Made by a program: the position numbers and the translations under genes. From Volvox africanus (taxonomy: Eukaryota > Chlorophyta > Chlorophyceae > Chlamydomonadales > Volvocaceae): a stretch of DNA of 64,000 nt. Of this stretch, positions 20,101 through 30,973 are shown one piece after another. The stretch is from assembly GCA_030268105.1 (NCBI GenBank), contig BSDZ01000004.1:124001-188000 (forward strand), written 5' to 3'. The notes beneath the pieces were generated by a model. That model worked only from the letters and a program-made list of their open reading frames with translations. It had not been told where the DNA came from and searched no databases. Within the stretch, counting starts at the first letter, position 1; every line of letters begins with the position of its first letter.

Positions 20101-23100
20101 ACTCACAAGCGGTTAAGGTTACGCAGAGGATATCATACCCCGTCGTTACAGCCCTGCACTGGGTTCCTCTGACCCATGGGTCGGTTCTTTATCATTATCC
20201 CCCATTCCCCCACCCCCGCTCACATCGCAGTGCACCAGCTTCATGGAATGCAGGTGCCTCAGCGCCAGAGCCACCTCCACCAGAGTCAGGTACACGGCGC
20301 ACATGGCGGCACTGCCCGCAGTGGACGCCGCCGAGGAGGTGGCGGAACCGGACGAGGAGCGGCGTGGGGCCCGAGCGGGGACGGGCTGCTGCTGCTGCTG
20401 CTGGCGCAGGAGTGTGGCCGCTGCAGCTCGCGCGGCCTTCGCAAAGTTGCCCGTGTCGATGCAGTCAGCCAGTGAACCCATGTCGCAGTACTCCTGCGGG
20501 CGCGGGCCATGCAGAGGGATGGCGCCATCAGGCCCAAAGGGCCGAACAGGTACGTCAGCAGCGCAGCGCGGGCGCACTTCCTCTAATTGCTCCTACTTAA
20601 GCCCCGAACCCCGCCCTGGCTGTTGGGATTCAGTGCACTTCCTCTTGAGTGCGGTCTGGGGATGGGAGCTGGTTTTGGCTCCAGGGACATAACTGCGACC
20701 CGGGTGGGGCAGCTCCGGTTGAGCACCCCACGACTGCCGCCCGCGCCTGCGTGTGTGAATTCCCCCCCGGAGCTGCACGGTGTCATTCCACCACGGTATC
20801 CATCAGCCCGCGTGAGGTACTAGGTCAGGATAAAATGATGGACCGATTGTATACCGTAAACCCGTGTAATGCTCCAAAACCACGAAAACCTCCTCAAATA
20901 AGGAGTGTTACTGGCAAATGCTCCTATGTAGATATTAACATTAGTTAATACGTACATGCGCACTAAAAGTTTTTTCATCACAGCAATCTAAGCTCTACTT
21001 AACCGGCGCAACGACCTTCCGACGACCGCCACTCTTTCCTTAGGTAACGTACCATAATGAGTGCCGTACACAACGGGGCTGAGGTTGCAGGGGGTTGTTG
21101 GAGGCCACCGATCGATCCCAATCGGCGTTGCATGGCAGTACGGCGGGCAACAGAATAAGGGGTACGGAGGCAGGGCGGTGGGGAGAGGTGGGGAGAGGTG
21201 CGAGGAAATTGTAAGATGCTGGTATGCTGGTTACGAGGATTCTCTGAGACCCCGCACGCACCTGCTGCCACTCCAATACTCCAAAAGCGTTGTCAGGTGC
21301 CGCAATGGTTTCGCTGTATAATTGCAGCTCATCAACCATCACCGTGTAGGCATTGTACGGCGCACCCTCCTAAAACCCCCCAACTGCTTATTTGTGTTTG
21401 TGCACCGCCTTCCCGCTAAATGGTTGTCACGCTGCCAAGCAAGTCTGACAAGTAAATGCGCGCCGGGCACGGCGACCCCCCTCCCATCTGCACATTCATA
21501 CATATGAAGTCACCAGTCTTCTCCAATCACCTCCGCCATCATTACCGATGGCGCCTAGCCCCTACCACTGCTCCCTACATCGCGCACATGTCCCTGCCGT
21601 ACCTTGTGCCTGCATGCCCTCGGGCGGCATCTCCAACTTAACCATGCCGGGCTCCTCCTCGCGGACCACGACGCGGGTGCAGTACGAGTACACCTGTACG
21701 ACAGCCGCTTGGCGTCACTGGTGATGCAGTGGAGTGGGTCGCTTACGTGAGTTGCACACTAAACGGTGGGTCAGAAGTGCTGGGGAGCTGCACATGCACT
21801 CGCGCATGCCCACATCCTCACACCACTCAACTTGAACGACCCATATCTACGCACCTGTACGATATTCGGATGACTGATGGTGGTCAGCACTGCGAGCTCC
21901 CGGGCTCCCCGCATCAGCGCTTGCAGTCGAGACCGCCGCTTCACCGTACTCAGTCGCTGAGCTCGAAAACCCGCACGTAATGCTTTCCCCGCCCCCGGGC
22001 CCCCCTCTTCCTCTCCCGGGGCCTCATTCCCCTCGCCTATTGCCGCGACCGCCCATGGCCCCGCCATCAGGCTCTGGTATGGCGGACGGCTGAAGGAGCT
22101 AGCTCCCGCATCCGCTGCCGGCCGCGACGTGGGGTCCTTCTTATCCGCTCCTCCGTTTCCGCATTTGCCTGCTTTCACCACTGCTGTACCCCCATCCTCC
22201 TCGTCTTCCAGTGGCAATATGACCTTGACCGCCACCGGCATGGCGTGGAGCCTGGCCAGCACCACCACACTGCAACCCCCTACACCGATAGCTCGAAGGA
22301 TGCGCAGGTTGCGAATGTCATCTTCGGCATGCGCCCTGCAGAACATGGAACGGGAGATATGGGGAGGGTTGTGGGGAACGGAAGGAGGAAGGGAGGTTGC
22401 AAGCAAATGATGGTTGTGGACGCAGCATGGGTGAGGTGGAAAGGGATATTACGGTATGACCACACAGCGTGCGACATCGAATATCCTCACATGCCTTCTT
22501 CGGGGATATCGTCCTATATATTCCCCTTTTCCCTGCACACCCCTGTTTCCCTCTCTATCCCCTCCTCCTGCCCCCGGTCCTCGTTCTGCAGAACCTCGCC
22601 GCCACGTACCCGCCCATCTGCTCTGTGTCCCTGAGGGCGCGGGAAAGGGTGGTGGTGAAGGCTGTCACCAGTGTCGCCATGTTCTGCTGTCGCGCCACCG
22701 GCCCCAGATCGGACACGGTGTTGGTCAGAAGCGTCATGCTGCTCACGCCCCACTCGGACTCAATCCCTGTAGCTGTCGTACCGCCCGCAAGGGCCAGTCC
22801 CAGGCCCCCGATTACCGAACCCCCAAGTGGCTCGTCAGCGGCATTGCCTGGTGGAGTCACATCGTCCATCCCCGAGCTACTAAACATGGTATAGCACTGC
22901 TCGCCGCCTCGATCGCGCTCCCGCGCAACCACAGCCGGCGGAGCCATCGCCGCCCCAGTTGGCGCTGGGCTCGTCGTTGCACCGCTGCTGCTGATGACCC
23001 GACAGGCTGTGGCATCCTCTAAAGACGCAGCAGGTAAGATTGCAGTGCAGAGGGGTTCCGGCGGGTTTCGAAGCCGATGTGTCTTTAAGGATATCCGTGG

Positions 23101-26100
23101 CCGCATGCGCTCAGGAAATGGGGAGAGCGCAGACGTGGTCGTTTCGGAGGTGGCGGTCATGCCGACGTCTAGGCCGCCACTGGTGCCCGTGACAGTGAGG
23201 GCAGCAACATTACCAGTCATGGGCCCCGGGTGCGGTACGGTGCCGGTGCAGGCGGCAGAGCATACCATGTCTGCCGCCGCCGCCACTGCTGTCGCCGCCG
23301 CCGCAGCGAGCGAGTCCGCTACATAACCTGAAGCATTCACGGGCATAGCTGCCATGAGGGACTGTGTACGTGCCGCCGAAATGGCAGGCAAGCCGCCGCC
23401 GCTGCCGCCGCCATCAGGCTGTCGAGACGGCGCTCCCGGCCCCGACCCTGCCGCAGCGCCGGCGGCAGCTGCAGCAGCCGCAAATCCAATTGGTGAAGAG
23501 TGCATCAAGGGGTACGGTACAGATGGCGGCGCTGAGGGAATTGATCCTGCTGCCGCCCCCGGGATCCCCCCCAACACCTGACTGTACAGGTAGTTCCATT
23601 CGTCCGCCATGTGCCCCGCGTGCAGGGCGCGCATCAGCACGGGGGCCAGCACCTGGTGTTCGCCGAGCAGGGGTGGGTCTTAGGGCCTTAGGGGTAGGCT
23701 CAAAATCAGTTTAAGTGCAGATATGGTTGTCCTAAAATGGGACAGCGGTTGCAGATTTTGTGGCGGCGAAAGCGAACCAATCACACTAAGTTAACATCTG
23801 ACGCGGCCGAGTCGGCCGCTGCATTAAATTGCAGGAAGGACGCTCACCCAACTTACAAATAGGCAGTTGAAAGGGTCAAAGAAACTTGTTCGACAGACTT
23901 GTTCGACAAGCAAAAAGGATACCAAAAGCCATGTCAGCGCAGCGCAGGTGGTCAAGCACATGACTGCCACACGGACAGCCGCGCGCAGGCGAGGAGGAAA
24001 GGTAAAATAACGAATTGAAAGGCCTGCCAGGCTGCATTTAAAAAGCGGCACACACACACACGCACGCGGGTGCACCTCAGGAACACATGCATACATCCGC
24101 ACCCGCACCTGCATGAGCCCCAGCGCTCGCTCCCTGGCCGCCTGCAAGAAGCTGAGCGGCAGCGGCAACGAGCTGTACAGATACAGACCCACAATGGTCG
24201 TCCCAAGCGAGCCACCGCCGCCGCCGCTGCCACCGCCACCATCACCAGAGCCACCGCCACCATCACCGCCGCCACCGCCACCGCGTCCGGCGCCGCCGGC
24301 CGTCCCGAGCACACTGTCAAAGCCCTCGACGCTCACCACCGAGTTCCGTTCACGGTGTGGACCGAGCCAACTTGTGCGCGGTTGGGGTGGCAAAACTGTC
24401 AGCGGAGGCGCTGCCTTGCCTGCGGCCCCGCTGCTGAGGCCGCAAATCCTAGCAGGGCCGTTGCTAATGCGACAAAGCGGGCCGGTGGCGGGGCGCTGTC
24501 GTAACTGTGACGGGAGTACAGCAGAGCCACCGCCGCCGCCGCTTGGTATATCAACAGCACCCACCTCGGTCGCCGGCTCCGCCACCAGTGCGATCAGCGA
24601 CGACAAGCCACCCGCCACACCAGATCGTCGTACAATACTAAACATATCACTGCTAGGCTTAGTCGCGTCTTGCAACCAGGCGGGTACGTCAGGAACCAGA
24701 GCCGAGCGCAGGTGAATCTGCGAGCTCAGAAAGGCCCCATCGCTACCGCTGCGGGCAGATTGCTCGATTGTCGGTGGCGGTGGCGGTGGCGGCGGCGGCG
24801 ATGCTTCTCCCTGATTTACCTTTCCATTGAGCAGCGCCGTCAGGAGGGTTGAGGAAGTCGCGAATGGACTGGCCTGTGGTGCCCGTGAGGGAGTTCCCCT
24901 GGCAATGTTAGTGGGTCTGGCAGATAGACAGACAGACAAACAGACAGTCATCTCACGGGCAGATCCTGGGCGGAGACGGTACATTGTAATAACGACAAAT
25001 CTTGTGGACCTTATCGGCCACGCCGGTCCCATCCTGTCCCATCCTCAATTACGCACGTACCCCAGCGCCTATCTCTCCCACTCAGCGCGGCTCTCTGCCC
25101 CGCAGGTCAGGTCAATGCGAGGCTCTTCGTACCCCCCTCCACCCCCAGTCCTCCGCCCAGCCCCAACACCGCGCCACGCGCACCTTCCACCCTTGGCCTC
25201 GCGCCAATCCTCCGGGGCCAGACGTCGCGTTGCGATGCAGCGGAAATCCGCTTGACAGGTGCGACCGGCTAAGGTGCATCTGACTTTGGAACTGACAAGG
25301 GCCCTGAGCGGCTACGGCGCGTGGCAGCCCGCAGCTCACCTCCGCTGCGCTGGCCCCCCCACCTGGAGCCACCCACGCACTCGTGCCCACCCCGCCTCCC
25401 GCCGTGGACCCTCCGCCCTGGTGAACCACCATGAGGGGGTTCCAGGACGTGGCGAGGGAGTTATCCACGGCGGACTGGCAGAGGGTCTGCCCCGAGGGGT
25501 CGTCCTCCGCGGCGGCAACGTAGCCCAGCCCCGAGGGGCCAGAGCAATCTCCTGTGCCCTCCCGACTGACCGTTGGCAGAGCGATGACGATCCTGTGCAG
25601 CGGCAGGAGAAGCCAGAGTCGGGCGAGCACGTGGAAGGAAGCAGAAGGTGGCAGGTAAGTGGCAAGTCGTACGTAAAGAGGTGAGGTAACCAGATGTCGA
25701 GCTCCCTGGAAAGGGCCGCGGAGGACTCTTCGGGGGTCACGCGGGTATTACTAACGGTGGACACGTCAGCGGCGACGACGGTCCCTGAAGGCCATAATGC
25801 AGGCAGCAACACAATCAAGTGCACATGTACGGTCAACGGCATAAGCACATCACCCTGACCTTACTTGAGTCCGCAATAAAATCATGATCCGCTAAAAGCC
25901 CTTTCCGTTTTATTGCCTACCCCCCGAGCGCCTGACCCGTGTCGGGGCCACCTCTTTCCCGCCGCACCTCTTGCCATTCTGATGTGGGCCCCGAACCATG
26001 CCGTGACCTGCCTCGGGCGCCGCAGGTCCAGACGCCGCCGATGCCGCTAACCCCGCCCGCTCCAAACTCCCCGTCGTCATCCCCAGACGATGAATTACCA

Positions 26101-28504
26101 TTTGACCCGCTTGCTGCAGCTGGATATGATGACCTGGCTGCTGCTGCTGCAGTGGCAGCAAGGCTTGCGGTGGCGGCGGAAAGGGCAAGTCCCAAATGAA
26201 CGAAGCGGTCTGTGCAGCCAGGTTCGCCGCCACCCCAGCACTGACATTTTGTCCCCCAGCGCCTGACACAATGTTGGTAGCCCCTGTCGTGGAAAGCGTC
26301 GTGAGGGTGGCGGTGGCGATGGCAGTGCCGGTGGCTGTGGCTGTGGCTGTGACGGGGCCCTGCAGCGGGCACCGAGGCGACTGTGGCGCAGCGCCGGTCT
26401 TGCTGGCTCTCCGATCCGTTGCGGGCGCGTAGAAGAGCACACCCAGGGGCGACTCTCTCGCGGGTATCAGCGCCAGTCGCACCCCCAGCTCCAAATGCAG
26501 CTCCTCAGACAGCAATGCGGTCAAACTGCCGGTCAACAACACGGCAGCGTCTTGCAGGCGCACCGCCGAGGTCATCAATTCCGCCGTCAAACACACCTGC
26601 AGGAGTGGTTAGGGGGGCGGGGAACGCGCAACGTACGAGAAGAGAACAGCAGATGATGAAGTCACTTGCTCAAAGCCATATCCCCTAACCGTTGTATTCA
26701 AACCACGTACAGCGTCACGGACGAGGAGCCCGGTATAGCGGATCCGGGACGAGGGGGAGATACCCTATCGCGGCGGCACGATAACAGAGGGGGGAAAGGA
26801 TGCCGATTGGGACTTGGGGGGCCAGAGGATTGAGGGTGCGAGACGCGAGGAGAGGGGTTTCACTCACGGGGATAAAAGGAAATGACCGGAAACAAGAACA
26901 CGCGCTTCGGGGCGATTCCTTTCTCTGCAGTTGTGCCGCGCCCTGTCCAAATCCCGCTGGGTTGTTTCCCGCCCGCTTTCCCCACCTGCTCTATTGTGGG
27001 CAAGACTGGACCCAGGCAACACTCCGCCAAACATTCCGCCACCTGCATCAGGCCCTGGTCCAGGCGACCTCCGCCATCGAGACCGACACGAATGCAACTG
27101 CAGCTGCCACTGTTTTGTGCGGCAAAATCCCCATCTGAGATGTCCATCTTGCGAATTCGGCTGCTCAGGCCATGACTGCGGCTGGTGGCCAGGGGTGGGT
27201 GCTGCTGCAACTGCAGTAGCAAGAGCAGGGCGCCTATGAGTCGCCCGTCCAAAGTAAGTGGCAGTAGCACCGCCCGCCACTGCGGCGAAGGACAAATCTG
27301 TGAGAGGTCGTACAGCAGGTGACGCCATTCACCCAGCAACATCGGGGATTGCTTGGACGGCATCGCGACTGTACAGGTATCTCCGTGGCCCACCCGTGAT
27401 CTGGATGTCGTGAAGGATGCCGCTGTTTTGAGCGGAAGCTGGCGGTGATTAGAGACAGATAGGTCAGAGGGAGCAAAGGGGTTATCAAAGGTTTGTCAGA
27501 TCACACGATCTGGACCGATGAGACATTGCGGCCGCCCTCTCCTGTCGCCGAGAGCATGAACGCCGAGGAATGGGAATGTGTATGGGACTACTATAGCTAA
27601 ATTGTCAACTCGCAGCGGTCGGCAGCTCTTACCTCCAAAGGGCGGTCCGGACGGCCCAAATCGGGGTGCCCCCAGCTGCTAATGGGGCTCAGCTGCAGAC
27701 CAGGAGGGAGGGCGCCGGCTGCGACTCCGGAGCTGTGCAGTGTAACCCAGCGGCAGGTGTCGGTGAAAGAGATGTCCTCGCTAGTGGCCCCGAGGATGCT
27801 GCACCATGCACGACGCAAGGAGACGACTTAGAGATTTGGATGAATGGTGGTGGGGTGGTTGCATGGGGCCATCTAGTGGCGCCAAAACAAGCGGCGCAGG
27901 TCAAAAGACCCAATCCCTTCCCCCAATCCCTTCCCCTGTGCAAGGTCTGCGTGGTGCGGCATGCACCGTGAGTGGCCGACGATTGCATACCGCTGAGAAG
28001 GAGAAGGCAACAATACTTCGGGCACTTTGACTCTCTCAACAAGGAGAGAGAGGCACTTTCAGCCTCTTCAAGACCGTGTGCGCACCTGACAAGTCCGGCA
28101 GATGTTAGGTCAGCCACCAGATTCGCTCCATCAGCGATACGGTGCATAGGCGCGCCATGGATGCCGATGAGCTTCGAACGCAGGCGCCTTAACTCGTGAA
28201 TCCAGCTCGGTAATGCCTTCGACCAGGGCAGCCAACTGTATCAGGTCAGATAACGAAGTTTCCATATTACAGATGAAAACATCAAACCTACCGATTCTGC
28301 GACACTGGCCCCGACGTCATTTCCACGTTCTGCGCCTTGCAGTGGGAAATGCGAATCAGGCGCAATGACTTGCAAATCATGGAGCTGTTGGTTCCCTTTC
28401 GTAAAGGAGTTTTGCCCTTCACATTTTGGTGGAAAAGGGCAGCGCTCACAATTGTCCTTTTGCCGGCCTAGACACTGTCCGAAGCAACTTAACAGCGATG
28501 ACAT
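17127..28504 (-). CDS. GAF-domain, TKL-like serine/threonine protein kinase (non-RD)
   Basis: ATG at 28504 opens MSSLLSCFGQC, a Cys-rich, possibly palmitoylated N-terminus. A GAF-like region follows (about 27.4-26.99 kb and 26.6-25.9 kb, for example PQWRAVLLPLTLDGRLIGALLLLLQL), then long Gly/Ala/Pro inserts. Kinase exons: 22335-21855 (IGVGGCSVVVLARL, AVKV), 21693-21603, 20493-20224 (EYCDMGSLADCI, a Gln run, LVHCD), 19935-19860 (VKPANVLL, TDF), 19795 onward, 18903-18873 (THMAPELLQ), 18513-18465 (DIYSFGILM), 18148-18091 (WEVYTGRAPYG), 17654-17596 (VIQEGLRPKFP) and 17232-17127 (CWSSDASRRPS). Most junctions keep phase; at least one exon between 21603 and 20493 is unresolved. The catalytic loop is HCD, not HRD. 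A +1 shift near 28195-28200 in exon 2 seems needed to join LDS to ELRRLRSKLIG. The true 3' end may lie below 17127. Confidence 0.82.
19394..19424 (+). repeat. GGGGTC tandem run, G-quadruplex-capable
   Basis: Four GGGGTC units plus a closing G run give five G tracts of at least four. It lies in an intron of the minus-strand kinase gene. Confidence 0.85.
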
Positions 28505-30047
28505 AGACCCTATGGATCTTTGTCAGGTCGTCATAACATAAGATGAAAAGTGCGTCGGCCTTCCGAAAAACCACGTTTCAAGGGTTCGTTTGCGTTGGTC
28601 TTGAGGATACTCCACAAAAAAATTCCGCGCGCACATAGTTAAATATTGCAAAAGTAAGAACAACATTCGTTTAAAGCTGCGTTTCCGCAGGACTTTGGAC
28701 ACATAATCGCTAGAGTAATCGCAACAGAATCGGTTACAAAATAAGCCCGTACCACACAGGCAATGTGGCAAGATCCAGAACATTGGTGGACGGTTTCTCG
28801 TTGCTTCAACTGTTCAAGCTTCTGGGGTCGTCTGGGTGTAAACATATATACATATATATTATTACTTGCTAATCTTTGTTTTGGCATATATAGTGTTAGT
28901 ATAGCGTTTGCCAAAACGTTATTAGTATTGCGTTTGCCAAAACGTTAACAAATGCCAAAACAAAGATTAGCACGTAACAAATTCAAGATCAAGTTCTTCA
29001 AATTATGCAATTAATTGAAGCTGCAAATAAAGCGTAGCGACTGAGACTTTAATTAATTGATGTCCATCATGCAACCATATAATTTTGCTACCGACTTTAT
29101 TGCCTATTTCGGTATGGTAGTGGCTGCTTTTATGATAAGAATTTTATAGGTTTTATACCTTTCCCGTCCCAGACGCAGCTTACAAAATGCATGGCGTTTC
29201 TTACCTAAGTGCCCTGGGCTTCATCATTATCAATCATCGATTATGAGTGTCCCAGAAAGCTCTGATGCTTCACCGAAGATGCCTCTCTGCCCCGAAAGGT
29301 ATGGCAACTGAAAATGCTGCGGAAAAGTTTATTGGCGGAGCTCAATCAGACAGTATTATCACTCACACAAGGAAAGCGTGACAACCTGAAACTTGTAGGC
29401 AAGGTCAGCAACCGCAGGCAAAGGTAAGGTCCCTGTAAATGGTAACCTGGTTCGTTTTTAACATTAGGGATTAACATTAACAAAATATGTCATTTTAAAC
29501 ATTTCATAACAATTTTTATTTCTCGGCATACCCTACTTGTCCTTCAGGGTGGGGCTCACTATGCCAGGACTGGACCAACCTAGTAATACTCGAGATACCT
29601 CGCCGGGTAAGGAAATTCCTTTTCCGCAGCAGTGGCAATCAAATTTTAATATGGTAAATTAGTATGGTAAATTTTAAACAGGTTTTATGCGGTCAACTCT
29701 CAACGGCGCTTTGCACGTCCTTTCAGTTGTTGTTTACACTTTGGATTTGCCCCAATCACACTCAAGGGATGCTTTAAAGGATTAGCCCATAGATTTGGCT
29801 GCATTACACAACTTGTTGTCATCTGTTTTTGGTCAGGTGTTGAAAAATGCGGCCAGCCCCAGAGCGTGGAAACGTTTGGGATCACGCGACGCACCTTTCT
29901 GCTCCTCTTGAGTACCTACCTTTTGACAGGTGTCCGTGCATGTCCCAATGATAGACCCATAAAATCTCCATTAACCTGATGATGGTATAATCATTATCTT
30001 TCGACCATTTCTCCGCCCTTCACGTTACCCTCCCCTTTCCCTCTCTT
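28505..30047. other. AT-rich spacer
   Basis: No gene recognised. Composition drops to AT-rich from about 28.6 to 29.7 kb, suggesting old transposon-derived sequence. The clear structure is the fold-back at 28867-28972. The upstream regulatory region of the kinase gene should lie just above 28504, but I see no defined promoter element. Confidence 0.5.
28867..28972. repeat. Fold-back element with 21-bp perfect arms
   Basis: Arms 28867-28887 and 28952-28972 are perfect inverted complements (core GCTAATCTTTGTTTTGGCAT). The 64-base centre holds an 18-base direct repeat (GCGTTTGCCAAAACGTTA at 28904-28921 and 28930-28947), and each copy has its own small stem, CGTTT/AAACG. It resembles a miniature fold-back or MITE-like element. 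No transposase is nearby. Confidence 0.85.
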
Positions 30048-30973
30048 GTGTTAACCCACTCAGCCCATTACTCAAGCTATATGCAGCGCCGCCGCTGCAC
30101 TTTCCTCCCTCCTCTCCTCCCTCCTCTCCTCCCTCCTCTCCTCCCTCCTCCCCTCCCTCCTCTCCTCCCCCTTTTCCGGAGCCTCTTCCCAGAGTGGATC
30201 GCCTGCGTCGCCTCGTTCTCCACTCCATCCACCGCCGCCCTTGCCAGCGCACCCGGCGGCCCCTGCTTGCCACCTACGCCCCGCCGCCCGGTCAATCTAG
30301 ATGCCGGGAGCCGCTGGCTGCAACCCTGCCATATGTGTCTGCTGCTGGGGCCCCCTGGAGCTGGCCGCACCACGCTGCTCAAAGCGCTGACGAGGCAGCT
30401 TATACCGCCAGCGCATCGCCGCAGCACACGCAGCCTCTTGCCCGCACCGCAAAGTGCCTTCGAGGAGGAGGCCGCCAGGCATGACGACCTATGCGAGCAG
30501 GTCAGTTTTTGCGTTGTGTCCTACATAGTGTTATGTCATACAACTGTCTTCTGGCCGATGGGATTGACTTTCAAAGTAGCTCTGCTCCTGGCTCTAACAC
30601 TGCTTGGGCTCTCCTCCTCCTCCTTTTCAAGTTATTCCTCTTCCTTCTCAACATGCTATTGGCTGGCTTCAAGGGTATCGGCACCGTATTCCTCATGATC
30701 AGTGTGTGGATTCCCCGAGGAGACTTGAAGGCTCAAAGGCTTACGAGTCTCGCCTCCGCACTTTGGGTGAGCTGTTCATTGCCCTGCCATCGCCCTGTCA
30801 CTAATGGCGCATGGATCTCTGACATGGATCCGCTGTACATTTCCGTACTCCAGGTTCCATCCCCGGGTGGTGGATCTGGATATACTGGCTGATGCCCATG
30901 AGCTGGGCTTCCCGGTCGCCGGTGGTTACGGACCAAGATGCTGATGCAGGACCGCTAACCTCCAGCTCCTGAG
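30048..30973 (+). pseudogene. ABCG/PDR-type ABC transporter relic
   Basis: Two recognisable pieces remain. The first has the Walker A region LLLGPPGAGRTTLLKAL (GPPGAGRTT at 30348-30374) of the N-terminal nucleotide-binding domain. The second (from about 30859) reads IPGWWIWIYWLMPMSW, the segment closing the first membrane domain of full-size PDR transporters. In a complete PDR protein these lie several hundred residues apart; here they are about 480 bases apart, so the ABC signature, Walker B and most of the membrane domain are missing. The Walker A Lys is Arg (CGC, 30366-30368). Frames differ between the pieces and stops follow. A Tyr/Ser-rich stretch between them is not assignable. Confidence 0.75.
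30103..30172 (+). repeat. 12-bp polypyrimidine tandem repeat
   Basis: About five units of CCCTCCTCTCCT with one changed unit lie just upstream of the ABC transporter relic. The tract is pure pyrimidine on the plus strand, so triplex formation is possible. Confidence 0.85.
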
